In this document: positions 27,179 to 36,418 of the stretch, piece after piece
Layout of the letters: the number at the start of each line of letters is the position of its first letter
Position numbering within the stretch: the stretch's first letter is position 1
From: Trichomonas tenax
Taxonomy: Eukaryota; Parabasalia; Trichomonadida; Trichomonadidae
Direction: 5' to 3'
Assembly (NCBI GenBank): GCA_023091735.1
Contig: JALKBU010000278.1
Coordinates: forward strand, 1-52,116
DNA: 52,116 bases
Notes under the pieces: model-generated
Database searches by the model: none
The model's input: the letters and a program-made list of their open reading frames with translations, nothing else
Told to the model about the DNA's origin: nothing
Program-made: the position numbers and the translations under genes

Positions 27179-29287
27179 TTATTTGGACTTATCTTGGAAG
27201 TCCATCAGATAATTCAGGAAACTACTCTGATCTTCAAAGATCTCTTGTTTCTTATTCTCATCGATCTTGCTACTGATTAAGTGTCTTCCTTTGTTCCAAG
27301 AGTTTGCTAATTCATTTGCTTCACGTTCGAAGGCCTCTTGTAAGCCACCCCATGAACCTCCCAAGTATCTGATATAGTTAGATGCAGAGAACTGCCTCAT
27401 GGCAGCAATGGAATTCAAAACACCAAAAATCAAAGCAAGTCCAAGACCCTTCTGTGTAAATTTAACATATCCTCCATATTTTTCCTTTGCATTGACACCA
27501 ATACCACAAATTTCTAATGTCATGGCATCAAAATATGCAAGTGAATCTGGCAAAACAATAAAGTCAGCAACATGAGGATATAAGTTGACAATCTCACCAA
27601 GCTTTGCCTCAACATCACCGCTGATAGTGTAAGCAAAAACGCCAGTGATAATTTTTCCACCAAGAGGATCTCTCACTATACTACCATCAATATTTTGAAT
27701 TGTTTCATGAGCTGGCATAAGAGCTTTAACTGGACGAAGCTGGCTGAGAGCCTTTTTAAGGTTTTCAACTGTTAATGATGACTTCACTTCAACAACAGCC
27801 AAAACCGAATCTGCAAGGATTGGCGTGATAACAGACCATGAAGAATCAATAGTCAAAGCCGGAGACTCATCATTTGTGATGACAATATCAAGCTGTCCAG
27901 TTATATTATTTAATGAATCGAAAATTTCACCACCAGTTACACGAAAACCTGGAGGAATATGACTTTGCAAGAAAAGTTTGGTAAATGCTTCACGATTATG
28001 GCTGTCATTATTAGAAACAGTGAGTTCGTTAGATGATGCAGAAACCATGGATAGTAAAATATCAACTGTTGATTCGAAGTGCTTTTGTAAAGGAGGTTTC
28101 TTTGATGATTGGAATGTCTTATAAAGCCATTTGAATATAGCATTATCAACATCAGTAATATGTCGTGCGGAATTGATTAAATGATCTCTAGAGGAAGAAT
28201 TTGTTTGAGAGTGCATGAATTGAGAATTAATGACAACGTTAGTATTATCAGCAAGACTAGACATTTGATTTTGGAGTTCATTTGTTTTGCCAACACAAAT
28301 AACACTTCCTGGGGACATAGGACGAGCGATGTCATGTGGAACTTCGGGAACAATTGGCAATGTAACACTCTTCACATAGAAGTAAGAACGCGAGATAATT
28401 TTATTGGATAATAAGTGTTCAATATGCAATTCTTTGGGATTGTCTAAATCTGTGATTGTAATAATGTAAGAACTATCAAATGTGTTGACTAAGCCAGGCC
28501 ATATAGAAACATCTTTTGGTGATGTTAATGAATCTTCAGTTAAAATGCAGAATTTATAATCTTCATAAACTTGTGGAATGGAAGAACCGTTTGTGTCAAA
28601 TAGAATAATATCAGCCATCTGCTCAGCTGATATAAGTGCACGTTGAATATGAGTTGTAACTATGACTAATAATGCACCTGATTTTTGATATTGCAAAACT
28701 TGACTTTCGAGTTCTTTTGGAAGCAATCCATCTTCTACTTTGTCATCAGACTTAAATTCGTAATGAAAACCGGTTTGATTTGTAATATTTTCCTCACCTG
28801 GTTCAAAACGATACCTAGGTAAGATAACGACAACTTTTTGATCGCCTTTCTTGAATAAATCGCAAAAGTATTGACATATTTGAGTCTTACCGACACTCGG
28901 CGCTAAAGATGAAATACTGATCATAGGCTTGTGTGCTTCGAGCTTGATTTCGTCGGGGTCAACAAACTCAATAGCGCAGATGTTTGTTGAAAGTATGCGG
29001 TTGATAATTCCTTGAACACGATGCATTAAAATACCATTTGTATTGACAATGCATTTCTCAATTCTCTGTTCAATAATGATTTTCTCGAGGTCAGTCAATG
29101 GGTATATCGGAACAAAATTAGTATTGCGCATAACGAAATATTTTGCAGGAAGATCATCATTAAAGACGTAAACAATACCACATATATCTATATCTTGACG
29201 TTTAGAAAACACATGTGCATAAGAATAAAAGTTTGGAAAGTCACATCCAAGAATAAGCGTTTTTACCCTCGAAACTTCAATTTGCAT
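27179..29287 (-). CDS. Fusion of a cPGS-like P-loop domain with a DUF6602/PD-(D/E)XK-like domain
   Basis: The first ~315 residues resemble archaeal/bacterial cyclic 2,3-diphosphoglycerate synthetase (COG2403-type GTPase fold). VKTLILGCDFPNFYSY matches its VIILGA-GRDFHNFN start; IYPLTDLEKII and SISSLAPSVGKTQ follow, the latter the P-loop aligned with V-TG-GKSQ; then ADIILFDTNG (A-VILWDGGNND). The last ~290 residues resemble DUF6602, a restriction-endonuclease-like domain: GGEIFDS, GQLDIVITND and AVVEVKSSL give E...D...ExK, the PD-(D/E)XK active-site order, all present. Such a combination is not one I know in eukaryotes. The start at 29287 (MQIEVSRVK) is preferred because the upstream ATG (29329) is embedded in a TTACATGTCAAA promoter-like box. 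Function unknown; nucleotide-gated nucleic-acid cleavage is a hypothesis. Confidence 0.75.
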   Translation of the reverse strand: MQIEVSRVKTLILGCDFPNFYSYAHVFSKRQDIDICGIVYVFNDDLPAKYFVMRNTNFVPIYPLTDLEKIIIEQRIEKCIVNTNGILMHRVQGIINRILSTNICAIEFVDPDEIKLEAHKPMISISSLAPSVGKTQICQYFCDLFKKGDQKVVVILPRYRFEPGEENITNQTGFHYEFKSDDKVEDGLLPKELESQVLQYQKSGALLVIVTTHIQRALISAEQMADIILFDTNGSSIPQVYEDYKFCILTEDSLTSPKDVSIWPGLVNTFDSSYIITITDLDNPKELHIEHLLSNKIISRSYFYVKSVTLPIVPEVPHDIARPMSPGSVICVGKTNELQNQMSSLADNTNVVINSQFMHSQTNSSSRDHLINSARHITDVDNAIFKWLYKTFQSSKKPPLQKHFESTVDILLSMVSASSNELTVSNNDSHNREAFTKLFLQSHIPPGFRVTGGEIFDSLNNITGQLDIVITNDESPALTIDSSWSVITPILADSVLAVVEVKSSLTVENLKKALSQLRPVKALMPAHETIQNIDGSIVRDPLGGKIITGVFAYTISGDVEAKLGEIVNLYPHVADFIVLPDSLAYFDAMTLEICGIGVNAKEKYGGYVKFTQKGLGLALIFGVLNSIAAMRQFSASNYIRYLGGSWGGLQEAFEREANELANSWNKGRHLISSKIDENKKQEIFEDQSSFLNYLMDFQDKSK

Positions 29288-29321
29288 TAATCTTGTGTCA
29301 AGCTTTTCTCTAAATATCTTT

Positions 29322-29405
29322 TTTGACATGTAATTTTTATCATGGAAAATTTTGTCAAGTAAAAATAAATTTGGTATGTAAATTCTAAAATTTTGTCATG
29401 TAAAT
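29322..29405. promoter_or_regulatory. Divergent promoter with several TGACATGTAA / GTCATGTAAA boxes
   Basis: Between the cPGS/DUF6602 fusion (minus) and the coiled-coil gene at 29441 (plus) are tttgacatgtaat at 29323-29335, ggtatgtaaatt near 29372 and tttgtcatgtaaatt at 29391-29405. The first lies about 40 bases before the preferred minus start, the last about 40 bases before the plus start. Each box contains an ATG or TTG that extends the downstream open frame artificially. Confidence 0.55.
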
Positions 29406-29440
29406 TTCGAAATAACGAGAGAACAATAAATACGTTTGTT

Positions 29441-31297
29441 ATGGCGGACGAGTTAGAATCGATGATTCAGAAGCGACAACTAATTTCCACCATGATGGGA
29501 TGCGATTGCTTACAGAGTGTTCTGAATAAAATGTGCGATTTTCTTCAAAAACACGAAGATAAAATATATTCAATGGCAGATAAACTCGAGAAAAAACTTG
29601 AAATTGATGATTTTAACACGAAGGTCGATGAAATCAACCAAATCCAAGCAAAAACAAACGAAACAATCACCCAAAACAAAAATGAATTTAATGATTTTTC
29701 TGCCAAGGCGCAAAAATTAATAGAAGATCTCGCGGCAAAGGAGGATAAAGATCAGGTCGCCACACTGGATAAAATCGACGAGACGCACAAGGCACTTCAA
29801 GAACAAATTCAAGCTCAACATTTAATTTCTACGACAAGCATGACTAAACTCAACCAAAGTATTACAGAATTACGAACATTCCAGACACAAGTAAACAATG
29901 ATGTACAAGAAATGAGAGAGATCTTAAAACAGACAGGAATTTCGACCCTAAATATTATGATGGAGCGATTGGATCAAAATGATGATAAATTCGAAGCTTT
30001 TAATACCACCATAGGCAATATTCAAGACAGAATTGAACAACTTGGGCAGGCAGTTGCTCACGATATGGACGAATTCAAACAAACAACTACACAAAATATC
30101 ACACGTATTTCACGCCAACTTGACGATATTCAAACACAGTTCATGACAAACGATAAGTTAAATGCTCCAGTTTCCCTCGATGATGTTAATGAAGCAGATA
30201 TTACTCCACTTATTCTTGCCGTTCATCGTGATACAAGGCGTTTGGATGGTGTCGATCAGCAAATATCATCAGTTAGACTTGAGTGTGAAAATATCTCATC
30301 TGCTATGGAAAATGCTCAAATTGCTTTGCAGAAATTCAATCACCAAATTTATGACTTCCAGTGCCAACTTGACGGTACTCGTAATGAGATATTATCAAGA
30401 TTCCAACTTCTTGGGCCTTTCTTCAAGTGGCTAGGATCTAATGTTAGAGACTTATGGAGTTTCATACAACAAGTTGGTGCTTCAACATTCCATGTTGCAT
30501 CCTCTTCTCTCAGAGCTCAAGATGATCTTTATAATCTTGTCAGTACAATCTCAACACGTCCACTTCCACCAATTCACTCACTTGACGAAATTATTATTGA
30601 ATCATCCTCAACACAAGATCAACTGCACGAAAGAAGAATGAATGTCGACTTCGAGAAGCAATTTGGCGATGTTAAAGGAATATTCAACAAGAGATGGAAA
30701 ACACCAATTTCTAAGGAAAAGCCAAATGAGATTCCAGATTTTAAGAAGACTTTGGAACCAAAGGCTCCATCAGCATTCGTCGAGAAATCAGGCGTCCTGA
30801 AACACAAAGGACCTATAACCGGTGTCAAAGAAGACCCAATGTTAATGATTACTCTCGAAGAAATTCGTGTTAAAATTAATAAGTTTGAGCAAAACATTCC
30901 CCAATTCACTGACGAAGTTCAAAACATTATCAAGAATATGTCAACCAAACTCGACACTAAGATGGCGATTGCTGACTCTGATAGATTATTTGAGACAATG
31001 CAACACACACTTTCGAAATTGCAGAATGATATGGACGCCGTAAAGCAGAAAGTCGTTGAAGTTCAATTAGCATCGCGGTACCAGGTTTCTGATGATCATG
31101 GAAGTCTGCAGGATCCATCTATTTCATCCAGACGCGGAGATATAAACTCTGCTTCATTATCCATTAGAGTTCCACACATGATGCGGCCTTCAACTGCACA
31201 ATCAACTAAACCTAAATCAACACGGCGTGGACCTATTCCTATGTCATCCAACAAACTAGCATCAGATAATCTCGCAATCAATGCTGTTGGTTTCTAA
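29441..31297 (+). CDS. Long coiled-coil protein of unknown function
   Basis: A 618-residue protein; start ATG 29441 (MADELESMIQKRQ), since the open frame upstream begins with TTG inside a promoter-like box. Residues about 30-330 are nearly continuous coiled coil, rich in Q, N, D, I and L with heptads (LEKKLEIDDFNTKVDEINQI, NIQDRIEQLGQAVAHDMDEF). A non-coil hydrophobic patch follows at about 330-365 (RFQLLGPFFKWLGSNVRDLW), then a proline/lysine linker, a second coil about 480-545 and a basic tail with RRGPIP. No enzyme motif. Typical of cytoskeletal or basal-body-associated proteins in trichomonads, but unidentified. Confidence 0.75.
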   Translation: MADELESMIQKRQLISTMMGCDCLQSVLNKMCDFLQKHEDKIYSMADKLEKKLEIDDFNTKVDEINQIQAKTNETITQNKNEFNDFSAKAQKLIEDLAAKEDKDQVATLDKIDETHKALQEQIQAQHLISTTSMTKLNQSITELRTFQTQVNNDVQEMREILKQTGISTLNIMMERLDQNDDKFEAFNTTIGNIQDRIEQLGQAVAHDMDEFKQTTTQNITRISRQLDDIQTQFMTNDKLNAPVSLDDVNEADITPLILAVHRDTRRLDGVDQQISSVRLECENISSAMENAQIALQKFNHQIYDFQCQLDGTRNEILSRFQLLGPFFKWLGSNVRDLWSFIQQVGASTFHVASSSLRAQDDLYNLVSTISTRPLPPIHSLDEIIIESSSTQDQLHERRMNVDFEKQFGDVKGIFNKRWKTPISKEKPNEIPDFKKTLEPKAPSAFVEKSGVLKHKGPITGVKEDPMLMITLEEIRVKINKFEQNIPQFTDEVQNIIKNMSTKLDTKMAIADSDRLFETMQHTLSKLQNDMDAVKQKVVEVQLASRYQVSDDHGSLQDPSISSRRGDINSASLSIRVPHMMRPSTAQSTKPKSTRRGPIPMSSNKLASDNLAINAVGF

Positions 31298-31592
31298 TTC
31301 TCAATGTTTATTTTAATTTGTTTTTTATGTGTTTATTAAATAATATACCTCTCTTATTCATTGCTTTGATTTTGTGGAGGTGATAACCACTTCATTACCA
31401 CTAAGAAGTGAGTTCTGATGAAGTATTTGATATTGGAAATATTTTTCATGAACACTACTTGGAAATCAATAGATTATATCCTTTGGCAGATAGAAAATTT
31501 AAGTTGAGATCCAAACTTTATCTTTGAAGAGATAATATTGATGAAATGAAACAAAAAAGAAATTAATTAATTTGGAACGATAAAAAAAAAGA
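31298..31592. other. Intergenic spacer, no supported gene
   Basis: 295 AT-rich bases. A small hairpin (cacttc ... gaagtg, about 31390-31411) is visible. A run of nine A lies just before the Sly1 ATG. Nothing else is recognised. Confidence 0.45.
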
Positions 31593-33224
31593 ATGCTGCG
31601 TCAAAGGCATAATGCACTCATCCAGAGAATCATTAATTTGAACGAGCCAGTGCAGACATCGGGACAGAAGTCTGCACTGAAATGGAAAATTCTTATATAC
31701 GATGAGCGTGGCCTTTGCATTCTCACAACATTGTTCAAACTCGCGAGTTTAATGGATTTGGGGGTTACATTTCACGGCCTTTTATCCAGTAAACGTGATC
31801 CGATTCCTGATGTCTCCGCTGTTTATTTTGTTGAGCCTACACCAGAGAATTGCGCAATTGTCGCACAAGACATTCAAAATAACCTTTACGAATCGATTTA
31901 TGTTAACTACATTTCGAAAATAACAGAAGAAAATCTACGTAATTTCGCAGAACAAGTCGCTCAAAATTCGGATGGAAGATGTGTTCGCTCAATATTCGAT
32001 CAATACGTCAATTTCTCATCTCCAGATCCAGGATTATTTACATTATTCGAAAAGCGATCATGCATGAAAGATATTTACTCATTTAAAGCGCAAGATACTG
32101 CTGAACAAGCCTTCAACGATATTGCATCAGGCCTTGTGTCTGTTTTCCTCACTGCCGGACAAATCCCACAAGTCCTCTATCAGACAGGAGACGCTAGTGC
32201 AAGTGATTTTGTTTTCCAACTTTTCAGCAAAGAAATCAAACCACTAGCCAACAATTTCGAGTTGTGGGACAGCAGAAAGAACAAATCTGCTAAAACACCT
32301 TTATTGATTTTATTAGATCGTACTGTTGATTTATGTTCAGGATTGCATCACTCAAGACTTTATCAGTCTTTAGCAAATGATATTTTCGGTATTGTTAAGA
32401 ACAGTGTTAAAGTTGATAACGAAAGATTCGATTTAGATACTGATATCGATAAATTCTGGGCCGAAAATCGTCTTTCAAATACAGGTGATGTCATGGTTAC
32501 AGTTTCCAAAGAAGTTAAAGAATTCGAAGCTAAATATAAAGCTATCGCGGATAATCTTAGTGAATCCATTGAAAAACTTCAAGAGTATCAACACAGAAGA
32601 GTTTCTCTTGCTGCTCATACAAAAATATGCCAAGCTCTTGCAGAGGTCGCAGAGAAAGACAAAATCATCGACATGTGCAATGTTGAGGAGTCAATCTTAA
32701 TGCAGAAAGGTTTCAGAATGGAAGAAGTTGCTGAATTGTTGAGGTCGAGCGCCAAAATGGAAGACAAGAGGCGTTTGGCAACTATTGCTTATATGTATGG
32801 TGCTCAGCGCGAAGATTTGGAGCAAATTTGCGGACCAATGCCATACTTAGAGCAGCTCAAACAGTTTAGAGTAGCAAACTCATTAAACCAATCCCTTTTG
32901 GGAAAGATCATGAGCAAAGTTCCTGTAGGCGATCGCAGTAACGTTGAAGATAAAGTTCCTGTTGTTCAGAAGACTAACGACTTACTTACAGTTTCTACAG
33001 ATGGATATGTATTGAAGAACCCAGTCACTGGAAAGGATGCAAAGAAGGTCCCTATTGGTGATGTCTATGTTTTCGTTGTTGGCCCAGGAAACTATGTTGA
33101 GTATGGAGGTTTGATGGCAATTGCTAAAGAGAGAGCCGGTGAAGACTTCGAAATTTCCTATGGATGCACTTGCATGCAACAGCCAAATGAATTTATGAAT
33201 GAGCTCATTCAACTTTCCGAATAA
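31593..33224 (+). CDS. SLY1: Sly1-like Sec1/Munc18 protein for ER-Golgi fusion
   Basis: SM-family proteins clasp syntaxin SNAREs to drive vesicle fusion. The N-terminus WKILIYDERGLCILTTLFKL matches WKVLI.D..G..I.S.L of Sly1/SCFD1, and the segment from GVTFHGLL through SSKRDPIPDVSAVYFVEPT is nearly the Sly1 consensus. NLYESIYVNYISKI follows, also Sly1-specific. LLILLDRTVDLCSGLHH is the SM domain-2 core (iLDR..D...pL.H). The C-terminal VPIGDVYVFVVGPGNYVEYGGL closes domain 2. Length, 543 residues, is slightly shorter than animal and yeast Sly1 (about 640-666), mainly from compact loops. Expected partners are ER/Golgi syntaxins such as Sed5. ATG at 31593. Confidence 0.94.
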   Translation: MLRQRHNALIQRIINLNEPVQTSGQKSALKWKILIYDERGLCILTTLFKLASLMDLGVTFHGLLSSKRDPIPDVSAVYFVEPTPENCAIVAQDIQNNLYESIYVNYISKITEENLRNFAEQVAQNSDGRCVRSIFDQYVNFSSPDPGLFTLFEKRSCMKDIYSFKAQDTAEQAFNDIASGLVSVFLTAGQIPQVLYQTGDASASDFVFQLFSKEIKPLANNFELWDSRKNKSAKTPLLILLDRTVDLCSGLHHSRLYQSLANDIFGIVKNSVKVDNERFDLDTDIDKFWAENRLSNTGDVMVTVSKEVKEFEAKYKAIADNLSESIEKLQEYQHRRVSLAAHTKICQALAEVAEKDKIIDMCNVEESILMQKGFRMEEVAELLRSSAKMEDKRRLATIAYMYGAQREDLEQICGPMPYLEQLKQFRVANSLNQSLLGKIMSKVPVGDRSNVEDKVPVVQKTNDLLTVSTDGYVLKNPVTGKDAKKVPIGDVYVFVVGPGNYVEYGGLMAIAKERAGEDFEISYGCTCMQQPNEFMNELIQLSE

Positions 33225-33383
33225 TAATGTATTTTTCTATTTATAAATAAAATTATTAATGAAATCAATACTACTGATTTTAGGAATCCAATGGTGATTG
33301 TTACATCTTAGAATATAAGTCGACTTAGTTTGAAATGCTTGAGAATTAAAAATAAGGTTAATAGTCACTTTTTAGATTCTTAA

Positions 33384-33833
33384 ATGAGTAACAAACTCAG
33401 TGATTACGATAAATTATGGATTTCACGCATTCTTGTAGAACTGTTCAAGTGGCCGCTGACTCAACAATTCCGTCAGCCTGTTGATCCAGTGCGTGATGGC
33501 GTTGAAAACTACTTGGAAATTATTAAAAATCCGGTTGATTTGTCTACAATGAAAAAGAAACTTAATGATGGTGTTTATAAGACAGTACAGCAATTTTCAG
33601 ATGACATTCACTTAATGTACCAAAACTCACTCCAATTCAATGGAAACGGATCAATGCTAACATACATAGCCGCGGATATCGAAAAATGGTATCAATCACG
33701 CTTAAAAGTTAAAGGCAATAATGCAGAAGAAGAATGGAAAAATAAACTCTTCGAAGTCATTGAAAAACTTAACGAGCATAGGAAATTCAATCCATCTGAA
33801 AGATTACCTCTATCAGCAGTTGCTGATAATTGA
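33384..33833 (+). CDS. Single-bromodomain protein
   Basis: A 149-residue protein consisting of one bromodomain, about residues 10-110. VDPVRDGVENYLEIIKNPVD is the ZA loop with the family pattern P.D......Y...I..PmDL; DLSTMKKKLNDGVYKTVQQF follows, then DIHLMYQNSLQFNGNGS, where the asparagine that contacts acetyl-lysine is retained (FN in place of YN). It probably reads acetylated histones in the nucleus. No ET or kinase domains; the tail of about 40 residues is charged. A TCACT initiator-like site lies at 33365-33369, about 15 bases before the ATG. Confidence 0.93.
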   Translation: MSNKLSDYDKLWISRILVELFKWPLTQQFRQPVDPVRDGVENYLEIIKNPVDLSTMKKKLNDGVYKTVQQFSDDIHLMYQNSLQFNGNGSMLTYIAADIEKWYQSRLKVKGNNAEEEWKNKLFEVIEKLNEHRKFNPSERLPLSAVADN

Positions 33834-34180
33834 TTGTTAAATAAATAATATTAGATTGTTATGAAATACCATTAATAAAATCTATTTGCTTCCACACCTG
33901 TCTTTAAAATCATGCTTACTTTCCTTAAAATGGATTCAAAAATTTGAAAACTATTTTTGAATTTCTTGCTGAAAAAATTGGAATTGTTTATTTTTAAACA
34001 AAAGCATTGATTTTAAGAAAAATTTTTAATAAGACGGGACTGATAATAGGTTTTATTATAGAATCATTGGTAACAATTGTTCTTTCATACACATTTTTTT
34101 TGAATTTTGATTAATATGAGATTGATAAATAAAGAAATAGATTAATAATTAAATAAAGAGTCTGCAAATAAATAATTTAT
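33834..34180. other. Convergent spacer, nothing recognised
   Basis: 347 AT-rich bases between two convergent genes. No open frame of note, no repeat and no RNA gene that I can see. Confidence 0.45.
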
Positions 34181-35794
34181 TTAAGCCTCTTCAGATTCCT
34201 CTTCCTCCTCGAATGTATATTCATAATCATGTTCCGTCTGGTCTGCCTTTGCGCTCTGTTCAGCAGACTGCTCCTTTGACTTAGACTGTGAAACTGACTT
34301 CTCCTCAGCTTCAACTGGCTCTGGCTCGTGACGGGATTGGCCACTACGATGCTTCTTGCCCTTGATTGGACAGACCTCTTCAAGCTTCTCTTCGAGGTCG
34401 ATAATTCTCTTCTCTGCTTCGGCGACTTCGCGTGGATCGACATCCATCTGGCAGTCTGGTCCCGCTTCGAAAATTTTGAATCTGTTGTCTGTCTTCCTGA
34501 GGAATTCATCAAGTCTAAGCTTGTCCTTAACAATCTTAGCAGCCATGAGTCCACGGGCATCGAGGAGCTCTTCCTGAACCTTGTTAAGGTGCTGCTCGAT
34601 CTCGTCAAACTGTGTTCTATAGTCATCGATCTTCTCCTTTGTGCCTTGTGGGAGCGGTGGTAAAGCATTCATGCAGTTATCGAGCTTGTCCTTAGCTTCG
34701 GCAAGCATGTCGTTGAGAACATCCTTCTCATGATCAGCATCATCCTGGATCATGGCGAGTGCCTTCATCTTGCCCTCTTCAAGTGTTCTTGTGAGGTTGA
34801 TCTGAGCTGTCCTGAGGAGTTCCTCGTTGGATGGTGCAGAGTGTGCACGCTTGACTGCCTGGACGAGAGCCTTCTGCTGCCACTCGAGGACGCTAAGCAA
34901 GTCATCAATTGTGTCTTGCTGCTCCTTGAGTGTTGAGCGAGCGCGATCAAGATCGTATTTACGCTTCTCGTTGATTTCGCTCTTGAGTGTGGATTTCTTG
35001 TCTTTGCTTGGGTTCATCTGACCGTACTCAACAGCTGTAGCTGAGTTGGCTGTACTTCTCCTGAATGATTCGCGAATAAGCTTGATGTTAGAGTTGGCAT
35101 TCTTGCTGATTGAAGACATTGAAGCAGAAGCGAAGAAGTTGATGTTTTGCTCATGAATGTCTGGCTGGCAGAATATCTTGCTGTATTCAGCATCTGTGAG
35201 TGTGTCGAAGTCGATACGAAGGATGAGTGGGACAGCTTGAGCTGGGTTCTTGTCGAAGACCTTGAATGCGAATGGCTTGAGGTCCTTGGCGTCGAAACCG
35301 AGGGCTTCAGCAGCATCAATGCAGTGGTAGATGATGTACATTGGAAGCTCGAGCATACGGTCATCCTCAAGGCACTCAACAAGGATGTGGCCGACGGCTT
35401 CGATTTCATCAAGTGGATCGTTGTCATCGTCCTTATTCTGGACAGCATCGATGAGATCTGTAACAGCCTGAATTGGGTCAATTTCCTTTTCGTTTTCGAT
35501 TGATTCGCGGGCCTTTTCGACAATCTTTGGTGCTTCCCACTCCTCAGCGAGATCGAGAACGCCCTGTCTGAGGTAAGGCTGGCAGGCATAGCCCAATCCC
35601 TGAGCAGCGGACATGAATGTAAGAAAGACGCGTGGATCGTACTTGAGATCTTCGATTACGAGTTTTTCTGGATTTTCTTTCCAAAGTGTTTTGAACTTGC
35701 CTGAGAATTTGGATACGACTGTTGGATCGACGTTTAATGTGATAGAGCCATACTGGACAACATATGGCTGCGGAGCGCTTGGGATTTCGCTCAT
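34181..35794 (-). CDS. BTB-like plus coiled-coil protein, probably highly expressed
   Basis: A 537-residue protein from ATG 35794 (MSEIPSAPQPY); the frame upstream to 35896 begins in a tacatgaca box and is rejected. Residues about 10-100 look like a degenerate BTB/POZ fold (YGSITLNVDPTVVSKFSGKF, VFLTFMSAAQGLGY), followed by a helical BACK-like region to about 240. Residues about 275-480 are coiled coil (ARSTLKEQQDTIDDLLSVLE). The tail is acidic and serine-rich (YEYTFEEEEESEEA). Codon choice is strongly biased toward C/G-ending synonymous codons, like Tudor-SN and L32 and unlike most neighbours, suggesting high expression. A structural cytoskeletal role is plausible but inferred. Confidence 0.78.
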   Translation of the reverse strand: MSEIPSAPQPYVVQYGSITLNVDPTVVSKFSGKFKTLWKENPEKLVIEDLKYDPRVFLTFMSAAQGLGYACQPYLRQGVLDLAEEWEAPKIVEKARESIENEKEIDPIQAVTDLIDAVQNKDDDNDPLDEIEAVGHILVECLEDDRMLELPMYIIYHCIDAAEALGFDAKDLKPFAFKVFDKNPAQAVPLILRIDFDTLTDAEYSKIFCQPDIHEQNINFFASASMSSISKNANSNIKLIRESFRRSTANSATAVEYGQMNPSKDKKSTLKSEINEKRKYDLDRARSTLKEQQDTIDDLLSVLEWQQKALVQAVKRAHSAPSNEELLRTAQINLTRTLEEGKMKALAMIQDDADHEKDVLNDMLAEAKDKLDNCMNALPPLPQGTKEKIDDYRTQFDEIEQHLNKVQEELLDARGLMAAKIVKDKLRLDEFLRKTDNRFKIFEAGPDCQMDVDPREVAEAEKRIIDLEEKLEEVCPIKGKKHRSGQSRHEPEPVEAEEKSVSQSKSKEQSAEQSAKADQTEHDYEYTFEEEEESEEA

Positions 35795-35886
35795 TGAATT
35801 TCTGTTAACTTCGAATTGAATGAAAACGGCATTATCGGCCTTACATTCATATCGTCCTTCTATAACTTTACACGTCAGAAAATAAC

Positions 35887-35916
35887 TACATGACATATTA
35901 GAATTTACATGTCAAT
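35887..35916 (-). promoter_or_regulatory. TACATGACA and TTTACATGTCAA boxes upstream of the BTB-like gene
   Basis: On the minus strand TTGACATGTAAA (35916-35905) and TGTCATGTA (35896-35888) lie 95-120 bases upstream of the chosen ATG at 35794. Same element as at 4035, 21423 and 49578. Confidence 0.5.
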
Positions 35917-36347
35917 TAAAATAATTTCTCTCGTGAGTAGAAAGTTATCTTCTAAGAGTTAAATCAAATGTGAAAAGGCTCGATTGCATGTTCAGCACCA
36001 AAGCGAGTTTATGTTCCAATAACTTTTGCATGAAAAACTCAATAATCTATAGATTTCAACTTCTAAATATCCAACTTTATTTGCTTCTCGAATACTCTTC
36101 GCCAAATGCAAAATATACAACATGTATAAGATGCCCTATAGATGTTGGCTCAAACTATTATATCATTTGTCAAAACCAACTTATTAGAGGATATTAAACT
36201 GTGCGATTCAATCCCACTGTCTATACACATGAGGTGGGTGTATTTATCAAGGAGAACATTATACATCTGCAACAAATTTCTTGATTAATTTTGCAATAAC
36301 AAATATATTAGAGCCAAAACAGCTTAATAAGTGTGTGGTGTTCCCGT
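35917..36347. other. Spacer without a supported gene
   Basis: About 430 bases. A 75-codon frame at 35970 starts with GTG and has no coding-like composition. A weak tRNA-like pairing at 36138-36224 was examined and rejected. No recurrent ACATGTAAA box was found before the next gene. Confidence 0.45.
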
Positions 36348-36418
36348 ATGAATGGTTCGCGGTTTATCGATGATAAAAAAAGAATTGCTCAAAAAAATCA
36401 AAACCGTTTTTTTAAATT

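Noticed and set aside
35014..35589. 191-codon serine/threonine-rich frame inside the BTB-like gene
   Set aside because: It is an alternate-frame shadow of a highly biased gene; the sense frame has the domain structure.
35970..36197. 75-codon plus-strand frame
   Set aside because: Starts with GTG, no ATG of suitable position, composition like the spacer.
36138..36224. tRNA-like pairing (atagatg with tgtctat, and a T-arm-like gtgcg-attcaat-cccac)
   Set aside because: No D-arm or anticodon arm can be formed, the T-stem has a mismatch and the length is wrong for a simple tRNA.
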